64,000 bases of DNA, taken from Streptomyces sp. 378 (GTDB taxonomy: Bacteria > Actinomycetota > Actinomycetes > Streptomycetales > Streptomycetaceae). The position numbers and the translations under genes were made by a program. The notes beneath the pieces were generated by a model that did no database searches, had not been told where the DNA came from, and was given only the letters and a program-made list of their open reading frames with translations. Positions 44,935-51,859 of this stretch are shown here, piece after piece (the first letter of the stretch is position 1; every line of letters starts with the position of its first letter). The stretch lies in assembly GCF_030124145.1 (NCBI RefSeq), contig NZ_JASKMS010000015.1, forward strand, positions 62,001 to 126,000, given 5' to 3'.

Positions 44935-45165
44935 ATGAGGAAGTGGCGGAAGTACGCGGTGTACGCGCTGGCGCTCTACGCGCTGTCGGTCCTGGTGTTC
45001 CGGTACTCCTCCGGCGGAACGGGATGGGGCACGGCGCTGCTGCTCGCCCTGGTGGCCACTCCGCTCGCCCTCTGGATGGGCTGGCTGCGCAGCCGCCTCA
45101 ACGAGCGGGCGGCGGAATGGGGACGCCGCCGGTTCCGGCCGTGGCCGGAGGAACGGCGGCGTTGA
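44935..45165 (+). CDS. small two-helix membrane protein (DUF4229-like)
   Basis: 76 residues. Two hydrophobic segments (about 8-22 YAVYALALYALSVLVF and 32-49 TALLLALVATPLALWMGW) and a very basic C-terminus (RSRLNERAAEWGRRRFRPWPEERRR). The layout suits the DUF4229 family of actinobacterial membrane proteins, but this is only a guess from topology. Start ATG 44935. Confidence 0.65.
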   Translation: MRKWRKYAVYALALYALSVLVFRYSSGGTGWGTALLLALVATPLALWMGWLRSRLNERAAEWGRRRFRPWPEERRR

Positions 45166-45187
45166 GGTGGCTGCGGCAGCCGGACGG

Positions 45188-46063
45188 TCAGGCGTAGGTG
45201 TAGAAGCCCGAGCCCGTCTTGCGGCCCAGCCGGCCCGCGTCGACCATGCGCTGCAGGAGCGGGGGAGCGGCGTACAGGGGCTCCTTGTACTCCTCGTACA
45301 TCGACTGCGCGACCGAGGCGACCGTGTCCAGGCCGATCAGGTCGGACAGCTTCAGGGGGCCCATCGGGTGGGCGCAGCCCATCTCCATGCCGTTGTCGAT
45401 GTCCTCGCGGCTGGCGATGCCCGTCTCGAACATCCGGATCGCGGAGAGCAGGTACGGGATCAGCAGTGCGTTCACCACGAAGCCGGAGCGGTCCTGGGCA
45501 CGGATCGCGTGCTTGCCGAGCAGCTTCTCGGTGAAGAGCTGGGCGCGGCTGATCGTGCCTTCGGACGTGGTGAGCGCCGGGATCAGCTCGACGAGCTTCT
45601 GCACCGGGGCCGGGTTGAAGAAGTGGATGCCGATGACCTGGTCGGGCCGCGAGGTCGCCACGGCCAGCTTCACCAGGGGGATGGAGGAGGTGTTGGAGGC
45701 CAGGATGGCGTCGGGCCGGGTCACGACCTGGTCGAGCACCTGGAAGATCTCCGTTTTGACCTGCTCGTTCTCCACGACGGCCTCGATCACGAGGTCGCGG
45801 TCGGCGAACTCGCCGAGGTCCGTGGTGAAGCTCAGGCGGGCCAGCGTGGCCTCCTGCTCCTCCTCGGTGATCTTGCCGCGTTCGGCGGCCTTGGCCAGGG
45901 AGGTGAACAGCCGGGTGCGGCCGATCTCCAGGGCTTCGCCGGTGGTCTCGGCGACCATGACGTCCAGGCCGGCCCGGGCGCACACCTCGGCGATCCCCGC
46001 GCCCATCTGACCGCAGCCCACGACTCCGACGCGTGCAATGTCTCCCGCTGGGGTGTCCGTCAC
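45188..46063 (-). CDS. 3-hydroxybutyryl-CoA dehydrogenase
   Basis: 291 residues from a GTG. The NAD-binding GCGQMGAGIAEVCARAG (about 17-33) and SNTSSIPLVKLA, followed by HFFNPAPVQKLVELI (catalytic His) and a C-terminal helical domain with RSGFVVNALLIPYL, identify the short-chain L-3-hydroxyacyl-CoA dehydrogenase family. It interconverts acetoacetyl-CoA and 3-hydroxybutyryl-CoA with NAD(P). Single gene. Confidence 0.94.
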   Translation of the reverse strand: MTDTPAGDIARVGVVGCGQMGAGIAEVCARAGLDVMVAETTGEALEIGRTRLFTSLAKAAERGKITEEEQEATLARLSFTTDLGEFADRDLVIEAVVENEQVKTEIFQVLDQVVTRPDAILASNTSSIPLVKLAVATSRPDQVIGIHFFNPAPVQKLVELIPALTTSEGTISRAQLFTEKLLGKHAIRAQDRSGFVVNALLIPYLLSAIRMFETGIASREDIDNGMEMGCAHPMGPLKLSDLIGLDTVASVAQSMYEEYKEPLYAAPPLLQRMVDAGRLGRKTGSGFYTYA

Positions 46064-46236
46064 ATCGACCCTTTCGCTGCTGATCCACGACCGGGCAGGC
46101 GGGCCGGGTCCCGGCGCCTGCTCCGTTCGTGCACGTTACCGCCAAGTATCGATGATCGATCGCGGGGGGCGGGTGCGATTCGGGCATGCTGGCCCCGGAG
46201 CGATCCGCGACCGGGCGGATCCGCGGCTTTTGGGGC

Positions 46237-47472
46237 ATGCGGATGGGACGAGTGTCACGCAGGGCGTTCGCGGTGGCGGCGCTGTCGGCTTTCACGATGA
46301 TGCCTTCGGCGTCGGCCGCGACCGGACGCCGGGGCGGAGCGCCGGACTCCGAGATGCGGGGCGTCTGGCTCGCGTCCGTGGCCAACCGCGACTGGCCGTC
46401 GAAGCCCGGGCTGACCGCGTCGCAGCAGCGCGCCGAGCTGCTCACCCACCTCGACACCGCGGTCCGCAACCGGCTCAACACCGTGTTCTTCCAGGTCCGG
46501 CCCACGGCGGACGCGATGTGGCCCTCACCGTACGAGCCATGGTCGCAGTACCTCACCGGCACCCAGGGCGAGGACCCCGGCTGGGACCCGCTGGGCACGG
46601 CCGTGGAGGAGGCCCACGCCCGGGGCCTGCACCTGCACGCCTGGTTCAACCCGTACCGGATCGCCGCCCACGCCGACCCGGCCCGGCTCGCCGCCTCCCA
46701 CCCCGCCCGGCGGAACCCGGACTGGGTGGTGACGTACGGCGGGAAGCTCTTCTACAACCCGGGGCTGCCCGAGGTCCGTGCCTTCGTCGAGGACGCGATG
46801 CTCGACGCGGTGGCGAGGTATCCCGTGGACGGCGTCCACTTCGACGACTACTTCTACCCGTACCCCGTGGCGGGGCAGAGCTTCGACGACGACGACGCCT
46901 ACGACGAGCACGGCGGCGACTTCCCCGACCGGGCCGCCTGGCGGCGGGACAACATCGACCGGCTGGTGCGGGAGACGGCGGACCGCGTCAGGGAGATCCG
47001 GCCGGGCGCCCGTTTCGGCATCAGCCCCTTCGGCGTGTGGCGCAACGCCGCGACCGATCCGCTCGGCTCGGACACGCGGGCGGGCGTGGAGACCTACGAC
47101 GACCTGCACGCGGACACGCGGACGTGGGTGCGCGAAGGCTGGATCGACTACATCGTCCCGCAGCTGTACTGGAACATCGGCTTCACCGCCGCCGACTACG
47201 CGAAGCTGGTGCCCTGGTGGGCGGAGGTCGCGCGGGGCAGCGCGACGCAGCTCTACGTGGGGGAGGCGCTGTACAAGGCCGGTGACCCGGCGCAGCCCGC
47301 CGCGTGGCAGCGGACGGACGAGCTGTCCCGGCACCTGACGCTGGCCGGGCAGCATCCGGAGGTGCGCGGACACGTCTACTTCGCCGCCAGGGACGTGGCG
47401 GCCGACCGGATCGGGGCGATGGCGCGGGTGGTCGCCGACCACTACCCGGAGCCGGCGACACCCCCACGCTGA
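46237..47472 (+). CDS. Tat-exported GHL10-family (DUF187) glycoside hydrolase
   Basis: About 411 residues from the ATG at 46237. The N-terminus MRMGRVSRRAFAVAALSAF is a twin-arginine signal (SRRAF), cleaved near SASAAT. The catalytic barrel matches the glycosyl hydrolase-like 10 family: EMRGVWLASVANRDWPSK, VFFQVRPTADAMWPS, LHAWFNPYR, VDGVHFDDYFYPYP and FGISPFGVWRN. Expected extracytoplasmic carbohydrate hydrolase acting on cell-wall or environmental glycans. An in-frame ATG at 46186 is possible but gives a longer pre-signal region. Confidence 0.87.
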   Translation: MRMGRVSRRAFAVAALSAFTMMPSASAATGRRGGAPDSEMRGVWLASVANRDWPSKPGLTASQQRAELLTHLDTAVRNRLNTVFFQVRPTADAMWPSPYEPWSQYLTGTQGEDPGWDPLGTAVEEAHARGLHLHAWFNPYRIAAHADPARLAASHPARRNPDWVVTYGGKLFYNPGLPEVRAFVEDAMLDAVARYPVDGVHFDDYFYPYPVAGQSFDDDDAYDEHGGDFPDRAAWRRDNIDRLVRETADRVREIRPGARFGISPFGVWRNAATDPLGSDTRAGVETYDDLHADTRTWVREGWIDYIVPQLYWNIGFTAADYAKLVPWWAEVARGSATQLYVGEALYKAGDPAQPAAWQRTDELSRHLTLAGQHPEVRGHVYFAARDVAADRIGAMARVVADHYPEPATPPR

Positions 47473-47473
47473 C

Positions 47474-47674
47474 TCACGGCCCGGTGGTGGTCTCCCGGTG
47501 CCGGATCTCCGTGTCGGGTCCCGGGGAGCACACGCCCTCGTGCCCGTCCTCGAACCGGACCCGGTACGGCGGGTTGCCCTCCTGGCCGAGCACTTCGACG
47601 ATCTCGCCGACCTTGTCGTGCTGACCGACCACCCTGCCGTGCTGGACAAGCTGGTCACCCACGGTTGCGCGCAT
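47474..47674 (-). CDS. DUF1918 protein
   Basis: 66 residues from the ATG at 47674, which has AGGAGG 6 bases before it; an in-frame start at 47689 has none. MRATVGDQLVQHGRVVGQHDKVGEIVEVLG followed by PPYRVRFEDGHEGVCSPGPD is the DUF1918 pattern, an SH3-like fold. Convergent with the glycosidase, 1 base between the stops. Function unknown. Confidence 0.88.
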   Translation of the reverse strand: MRATVGDQLVQHGRVVGQHDKVGEIVEVLGQEGNPPYRVRFEDGHEGVCSPGPDTEIRHRETTTGP

Positions 47675-47765
47675 CTGGGTCCTCCTCACGAGGTGCGGAG
47701 CAGCGGCCGTGGCCTGAGGCCCAGGCCGAAAGGCGCCTGCCGGCGAGGGCCGTGCGCCGTGCCGC

Positions 47766-48686
47766 TCAGCCGCGTGATCGCTGTGTGACGGCGATGCAGA
47801 CCAGCACCGCCGCGGCCGTCAACGGGGCGGCGACCGTGAGGTGCTCGCCCAGCAGCAGCACCGACCACACCAGTGTGAGCAGCGGCTGGGCGAGCTGCAA
47901 CTGGCTGGCCTTGGGGATGCCGATGGCCGCCATGCCGCGGTACCAGACGACCAGCCCGGCGAACTGTGAGCCCGCCGCGACCCACAGCAGTCCGGTGACG
48001 CTGTGCGCGGTGAGCCGCACGGGTTCGTGCGCCAGGGCGAGCGCGGCGACGGGCACGGTCAGTGGCAGGCACAGCACCAGCGCCCAGCCGATCACCTGCC
48101 AGCCCGGCATGACCCGGGCCAGCCTGCCGCCCTCGGTGTAGCCGGCCGCGCAGACCAGCAGCGCGGCGAAGAGGTACAGGTCGGCGGTGGTCAGGGCGCC
48201 GCCGCTCTGCTGCGCCGTGAAGGCCAGCACCGCCGCCGCTCCCGCGAGGGCGGCGACCCAGAACGTGCGCGAGGGGCGGGTGCCGACGCGCAGCGCGGAG
48301 AAGAGCGCCGTCGTCAGCGGGAGCAGGCCGACCACGACGGCGGCGTGCGCGGTGGTGGACGTCCGCAGCGCCAGCGTGGTCAGCAGCGGGAAGCCGAGGA
48401 CGACACCGGCCCCGACGATCGCGAGTCCCGGCCGGTGCCGCCGGGCGGGCGGCGGTACGCGCAGGGCCAGCAGACAGCCGCCCGCGATGAGTGCGGCCAG
48501 GACGCTCCGGACGGCGACCAGCGACCAGGGCCCGAAACCCTCCAGTCCCCACGCGGTGGCCGGGAAGGTGAGGGAGAAGGCCACGACGCCGAGCGCGGCC
48601 TGGAGGGTGCCGAAGCCGGGGCGCTTCGGTGCCGAGGCGACGACTGTTATCGAAGGTGCGGCAGTAGCGCTACTCTCTGCTCTCAT
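47766..48686 (-). CDS. EamA/DMT-family transporter
   Basis: 306 residues with about ten transmembrane helices in two EamA repeats; GLEGFGPWSLVAVRSVLAAL and the C-terminal KASQLQLAQPLLTLVWSVLLLGE are typical. Probably a metabolite exporter. Its start codon overlaps that of the divergent MocR gene (CATG at 48684-48687), so the MocR protein is very likely its regulator. Confidence 0.9.
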   Translation of the reverse strand: MRAESSATAAPSITVVASAPKRPGFGTLQAALGVVAFSLTFPATAWGLEGFGPWSLVAVRSVLAALIAGGCLLALRVPPPARRHRPGLAIVGAGVVLGFPLLTTLALRTSTTAHAAVVVGLLPLTTALFSALRVGTRPSRTFWVAALAGAAAVLAFTAQQSGGALTTADLYLFAALLVCAAGYTEGGRLARVMPGWQVIGWALVLCLPLTVPVAALALAHEPVRLTAHSVTGLLWVAAGSQFAGLVVWYRGMAAIGIPKASQLQLAQPLLTLVWSVLLLGEHLTVAAPLTAAAVLVCIAVTQRSRG

Positions 48687-48720
48687 GCAAGAGCGTAGCA
48701 GCGTAGGGGAACTCGCGGAA
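48647..48720. promoter_or_regulatory. overlapping divergent promoters for leaderless EamA and MocR transcripts
   Basis: For mocR: TTATCG (48647-48652), 18 bases, TACTCT (48671-48676), then 8 bases to the ATG. For eamA on the minus strand: TTCCGC (complement of 48715-48720), 17 bases, TACGCT (complement of 48692-48697), then 5 bases to its ATG. Both spacings predict transcripts that begin at or next to the start codon. Each promoter lies inside the other gene's first codons. GTAGCGCTAC (48664-48673) is a possible operator. Confidence 0.5.
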
Positions 48721-50121
48721 CAGCTGAGGCGGGAGCTCGACCGCTATCCACCGGGTGGAAAACTGCCGTCGAGTCGGTCGCTCGTGGAACGGTTCCGGGT
48801 GAGTCCCGTGACGGTGTCGCGGGCGCTGGCGCAGCTCGCCGCCGAGGGTCTGGTGGTCACCCGGCCCGGCGCCGGCGCGTTCCGCGCACAGCCCCGGACG
48901 GCACCGGCCCCCGCGGGGGACACCTCCTGGCAGGAGGTCGCCCTCAGCGCCGACGGTACCGCCGACCTCGTGCCGCGCTCGGTGGACGCCTCCGGGGTGC
49001 TGGTGTCGCTGGCCGCGCCGCCGCCCGGCGTGATCGAGTTCAACGGCGGCTATCTGCACCCGTCGTTGCAGCCCGAGCGGGCCATGGCCGCCGCCCTCTC
49101 GCGGGCCGGGCGCCGTCCCGGGGCCTGGGGACGACCTCCCATGGAGGGGCTGCCCGAGCTGCGCGAATGGTTCGCGCGGAGCATCGGAGGTTCGGTCACG
49201 GCCGCCGGAGTGCTGATCACCGCGGGCGGCCAGTCCGCGCTCACCACCGCCCTGCGCGCCCTCGCCCCGCCCGGCGCCCCCGTCCTGGTCGAGTCACCGA
49301 CGTACCCCGGCATGCTCGCCATCGCCCGGGCGGCCGGCCTGCGTCCGGTGCCCGTCCCGGTGGACGCCGACGGTGTGCGGCCGGAGCTGCTCGCGGACGC
49401 GTTCCGCGCCACCGGCGCCCCGGCCTTCGTCTGCCAGCCGCTCTTCCAGAACCCGACCGGTGCCGTGCTCGCGCCCGGACGGCGCGCCGAGGTGCTGCGC
49501 ATCGCCCGGGAGGCGGGCGCCTTCGTGGTCGAGGACGACTTCGTGCGGCGGCTCGTGCACGAGGACGCGGGGCCGCTGCCGCGCCCGCTGGCCGCCGACG
49601 ATCCCGACGGCGTCGTCGTCCACGTCTCCTCCCTGACCAAGGCGACCTCGCCCAGTTTCCGGGTGAGCGCCCTGGCCGCCCGCGGGCCGGTCCTGGAACG
49701 GCTGCGCGCCATCCAGGTCGTCGACACGTTCTTCGTGCCGCGCCCCCTCCAGGAGGCCGCGCTCGAACTCGTCGGCTCGCCCGCCTGGCCGCGCCACCTG
49801 AGGGCCCTCTCCACCCAGCTGAAGGCCCGCCGGGACGCGATGACCGGCGCACTCGCCCTGCACCTGCCGGAGTTCTCCCTGCCCCACGTCCCGTCCGGCG
49901 GCTACCACCTGTGGCCCCGCCTGCCCGACGGCACGGACGAGTCGGCCCTGACCTCCGCGGCCCTGCGCGCCGGAGTCGCCCTCACGCCCGGCCGCCCGTA
50001 CTTCAGCGCCGAACCACCGGCCGCCCACATCCGCCTGAGTTTCGCCGCGGTCGCCGGAACCGGGGAGATCGCCGAGGGTGTACGGCGGTTGCGCACCGCC
50101 TGCGACGCGGTGCCGGCATAA
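48685..50121 (+). CDS. MocR-type GntR regulator with aminotransferase domain
   Basis: 478 residues. An N-terminal GntR winged HTH (about 5-70: LPSSRSLVERFRVSPVTVSRALAQLAAEGLVV) is joined to a fold-type I aminotransferase domain with the PLP lysine at about 319 (SSLTKATSPSFRVSALAARGP). MocR proteins sense PLP-linked ligands and usually control the divergent gene, here EamA. The two start codons overlap by two bases. Confidence 0.92.
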   Translation: MQERSSVGELAEQLRRELDRYPPGGKLPSSRSLVERFRVSPVTVSRALAQLAAEGLVVTRPGAGAFRAQPRTAPAPAGDTSWQEVALSADGTADLVPRSVDASGVLVSLAAPPPGVIEFNGGYLHPSLQPERAMAAALSRAGRRPGAWGRPPMEGLPELREWFARSIGGSVTAAGVLITAGGQSALTTALRALAPPGAPVLVESPTYPGMLAIARAAGLRPVPVPVDADGVRPELLADAFRATGAPAFVCQPLFQNPTGAVLAPGRRAEVLRIAREAGAFVVEDDFVRRLVHEDAGPLPRPLAADDPDGVVVHVSSLTKATSPSFRVSALAARGPVLERLRAIQVVDTFFVPRPLQEAALELVGSPAWPRHLRALSTQLKARRDAMTGALALHLPEFSLPHVPSGGYHLWPRLPDGTDESALTSAALRAGVALTPGRPYFSAEPPAAHIRLSFAAVAGTGEIAEGVRRLRTACDAVPA

Positions 50122-50162
50122 CCACTCGACGCACGTCCGGGCGGCCTGCCAGCATCGCGGAC

Positions 50163-50603
50163 ATGACCGACACGCCGAGCCTGCCCGAGGGCTACGAGAT
50201 CTCCACCGACCCGGCCCGTATCGACGCCGGACGGGTGCACCACTGGCTGTCCACCGACGCCTACTGGGCGCTGGGCCGGTCCAGGGAGAAGCAGGACCGG
50301 GCGATCGAGGGGTCGCTCAACTTCGGCGTGTACGACGGGGTGTCGGGGGAGCAGGTCGCCTACGCCCGGGTGATCACCGACCGGGCGACCTTCGCGTGGC
50401 TGTGTGACGTCTACGTCGATCCGTCGGTGCGCGGCAAGGGGGTCGGCAGCGCGCTCGTGGGCGCCGTACGGGACGAGACGCGGTCGTACGGGGTGCGGCG
50501 GGTGCTGCTCGCCACGCACGACGCGCACGGGGTGTACGAGAAGCACGGGTTCGCGGCGCTGGAGCGCCCCGAGCACTGGATGGCGCTCGTCTTCGGCCGG
50601 TGA
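50163..50603 (+). CDS. GNAT N-acetyltransferase
   Basis: 146 residues. The acetyl-CoA motif is VDPSVRGKGVGSALVGAV (about 82-99), followed by VYEKHGFAALERPEHWMAL. The N-terminus PEGYEISTDPARIDAGRVHHWLSTDAYWALGR resembles the YhbS-like/arsenic-island GNAT group. Acceptor unknown. It starts 41 bases after the MocR gene on the same strand. Confidence 0.88.
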   Translation: MTDTPSLPEGYEISTDPARIDAGRVHHWLSTDAYWALGRSREKQDRAIEGSLNFGVYDGVSGEQVAYARVITDRATFAWLCDVYVDPSVRGKGVGSALVGAVRDETRSYGVRRVLLATHDAHGVYEKHGFAALERPEHWMALVFGR

Positions 50604-50676
50604 AGGTCGGCACACCCTGGGTAACTCGTAGGCAACACCCCTTGACCTGCGCACTTGGGGACCTCACGATCGCCGC

Positions 50677-51270
50677 ATGCCACTGAGGGTCACGTTCGTC
50701 GCCGCCGCGCGCAGCTCCGCTCTGCTCGCCGAGCGTTTCGAGGACGACCGGCCGCTGGACCAGGCCGGCTGGGGTGAGGTGGAGCGCGTCGCCCAGGAGC
50801 TGCTGCCGCTCGCAGCGGCGGAGCTGCGCTGCTGTTCACCGGCCCCCCGCAGCCGGTCGACGGGGGAGGGGCTGGGGTACGCGCCGCTGGTGCAGCTCGG
50901 CCTGCGCGACTGCGACATGGGCCGGTGGCGCGGGCTGACGCTCGGCGAGGCCATGGCCCGGGAGCCGGAGGCGGTGGACGCCTGGCTCGCCGACCCGTGC
51001 GCCACCCCGCACGGCGGCGAGTCCCTGGTCGACTTCATCACCCGTGTCGGCGGCTGGCTCGACACCCGGCCCGTCGAGGACGGCTGCCGGGTCGTGGCGG
51101 TGGCCGAACCGTCCGTGATCCGGGCCGCCCTGGTCTATGTGCTGAAGGCGCCGCCCTCGACCTACTGGAACCTCGACGTCCGCCCGCTGTCGACGACCTG
51201 CGTGACGGGCCGGGCGGGCCGCTGGAACCTGCGTTTCGACAAGGCGTCGGCTCAGCCCTCACGCGCGTAA
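50677..51270 (+). CDS. histidine phosphatase-fold protein with degenerate active site
   Basis: 197 residues. The overall pattern (CSPAPRSRSTGEGLGYAP, DCDMGRWRGLTLGEAMAREPEAVDAWLADP, PHGGESLVDFITRV) is that of the phosphoglycerate mutase/histidine phosphatase superfamily. The phosphate-accepting RHG motif is replaced by AAARSS (about 9-14), and the second His region reads VAEPSVIRAAL instead of the usual SHGGVIR type. It is therefore probably not a phosphatase. Similar Streptomyces proteins, as I recall, often neighbour CbtA/CbtB cobalt genes, which are absent here. Confidence 0.8.
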   Translation: MPLRVTFVAAARSSALLAERFEDDRPLDQAGWGEVERVAQELLPLAAAELRCCSPAPRSRSTGEGLGYAPLVQLGLRDCDMGRWRGLTLGEAMAREPEAVDAWLADPCATPHGGESLVDFITRVGGWLDTRPVEDGCRVVAVAEPSVIRAALVYVLKAPPSTYWNLDVRPLSTTCVTGRAGRWNLRFDKASAQPSRA

Positions 51271-51722
51271 CGGGTCGTCAGCACCAGGTCCTTGGCGGGA
51301 CCGCGGACCCGCCACACCGTCCGCCAGTGGTCCGCGTCGCGGACCGTGAACTCGCCGCGGTAGAGGTCGGCCGCACAGGGATGGCCGGTGACATGCCGGC
51401 CGGACGTCAGGTCCAGGTCGTGGAACGGCCGCCCGTCGGCGAACCGCACGTCCGCCGCGCCGCCCGGACCCGGCAGGAAGCGCAGCGTCCGCTCGGCGGG
51501 CCGGGCGACGCCCTGCCAGACGAAGGTGCCGGACTCGTGGTGCAGCAGCCCGCCGGTCACCGGTGCGGCGCGCCCGTCGCCTTCGTCCGGCAGCGGGCCG
51601 AACTCCGTGACACCGGTGAACTCACCCTCCGCGCCGCTCGCGAGATCCCGCACCGACCGTGACACCCGCCAGCGCCCGGCCAGATACGCCAGTGCGTCCG
51701 GCACCGGCCGGAACTCGCCCAT
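51252..51722 (-). CDS. DUF6314 family protein
   Basis: 156 residues from the ATG at 51722. DALAYLAGRWRVSRSVRDLASGAEGEFTGVTEF and the later FVWQGVARPAERTLRFLPG with HPCAADLYRGEF match a beta-barrel (lipocalin-like) domain of unknown function. Its 3' end overlaps the convergent phosphatase-fold gene by 19 bases, and it is divergent from the arabinofuranosidase. Confidence 0.8.
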   Translation of the reverse strand: MGEFRPVPDALAYLAGRWRVSRSVRDLASGAEGEFTGVTEFGPLPDEGDGRAAPVTGGLLHHESGTFVWQGVARPAERTLRFLPGPGGAADVRFADGRPFHDLDLTSGRHVTGHPCAADLYRGEFTVRDADHWRTVWRVRGPAKDLVLTTRYAREG

Positions 51723-51762
51723 CCTGCCCCGCTCTCCGTCCCAGTCGTTGTCGCGCGACCCA

Positions 51763-51829
51763 TTGACGCGCCTTCTCCCCCTCCCTATCTTGCCGTTCGA
51801 AGTGCTGATCAATGTCTGATATTTCGAAC
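51763..51829 (+). promoter_or_regulatory. arabinofuranosidase promoter with flanking inverted repeat
   Basis: TTGACG (51763-51768) and TATCTT (51786-51791) with an ideal 17-base spacer form the clearest promoter in the window. Immediately downstream GTTCGAA (51795-51801) and TTCGAAC (51823-51829) make an inverted repeat over the expected transcription start, a plausible repressor site. Confidence 0.65.
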
Positions 51830-51859
51830 ACTCCTCTACCAGAGAGCCGCGGAGTATCC

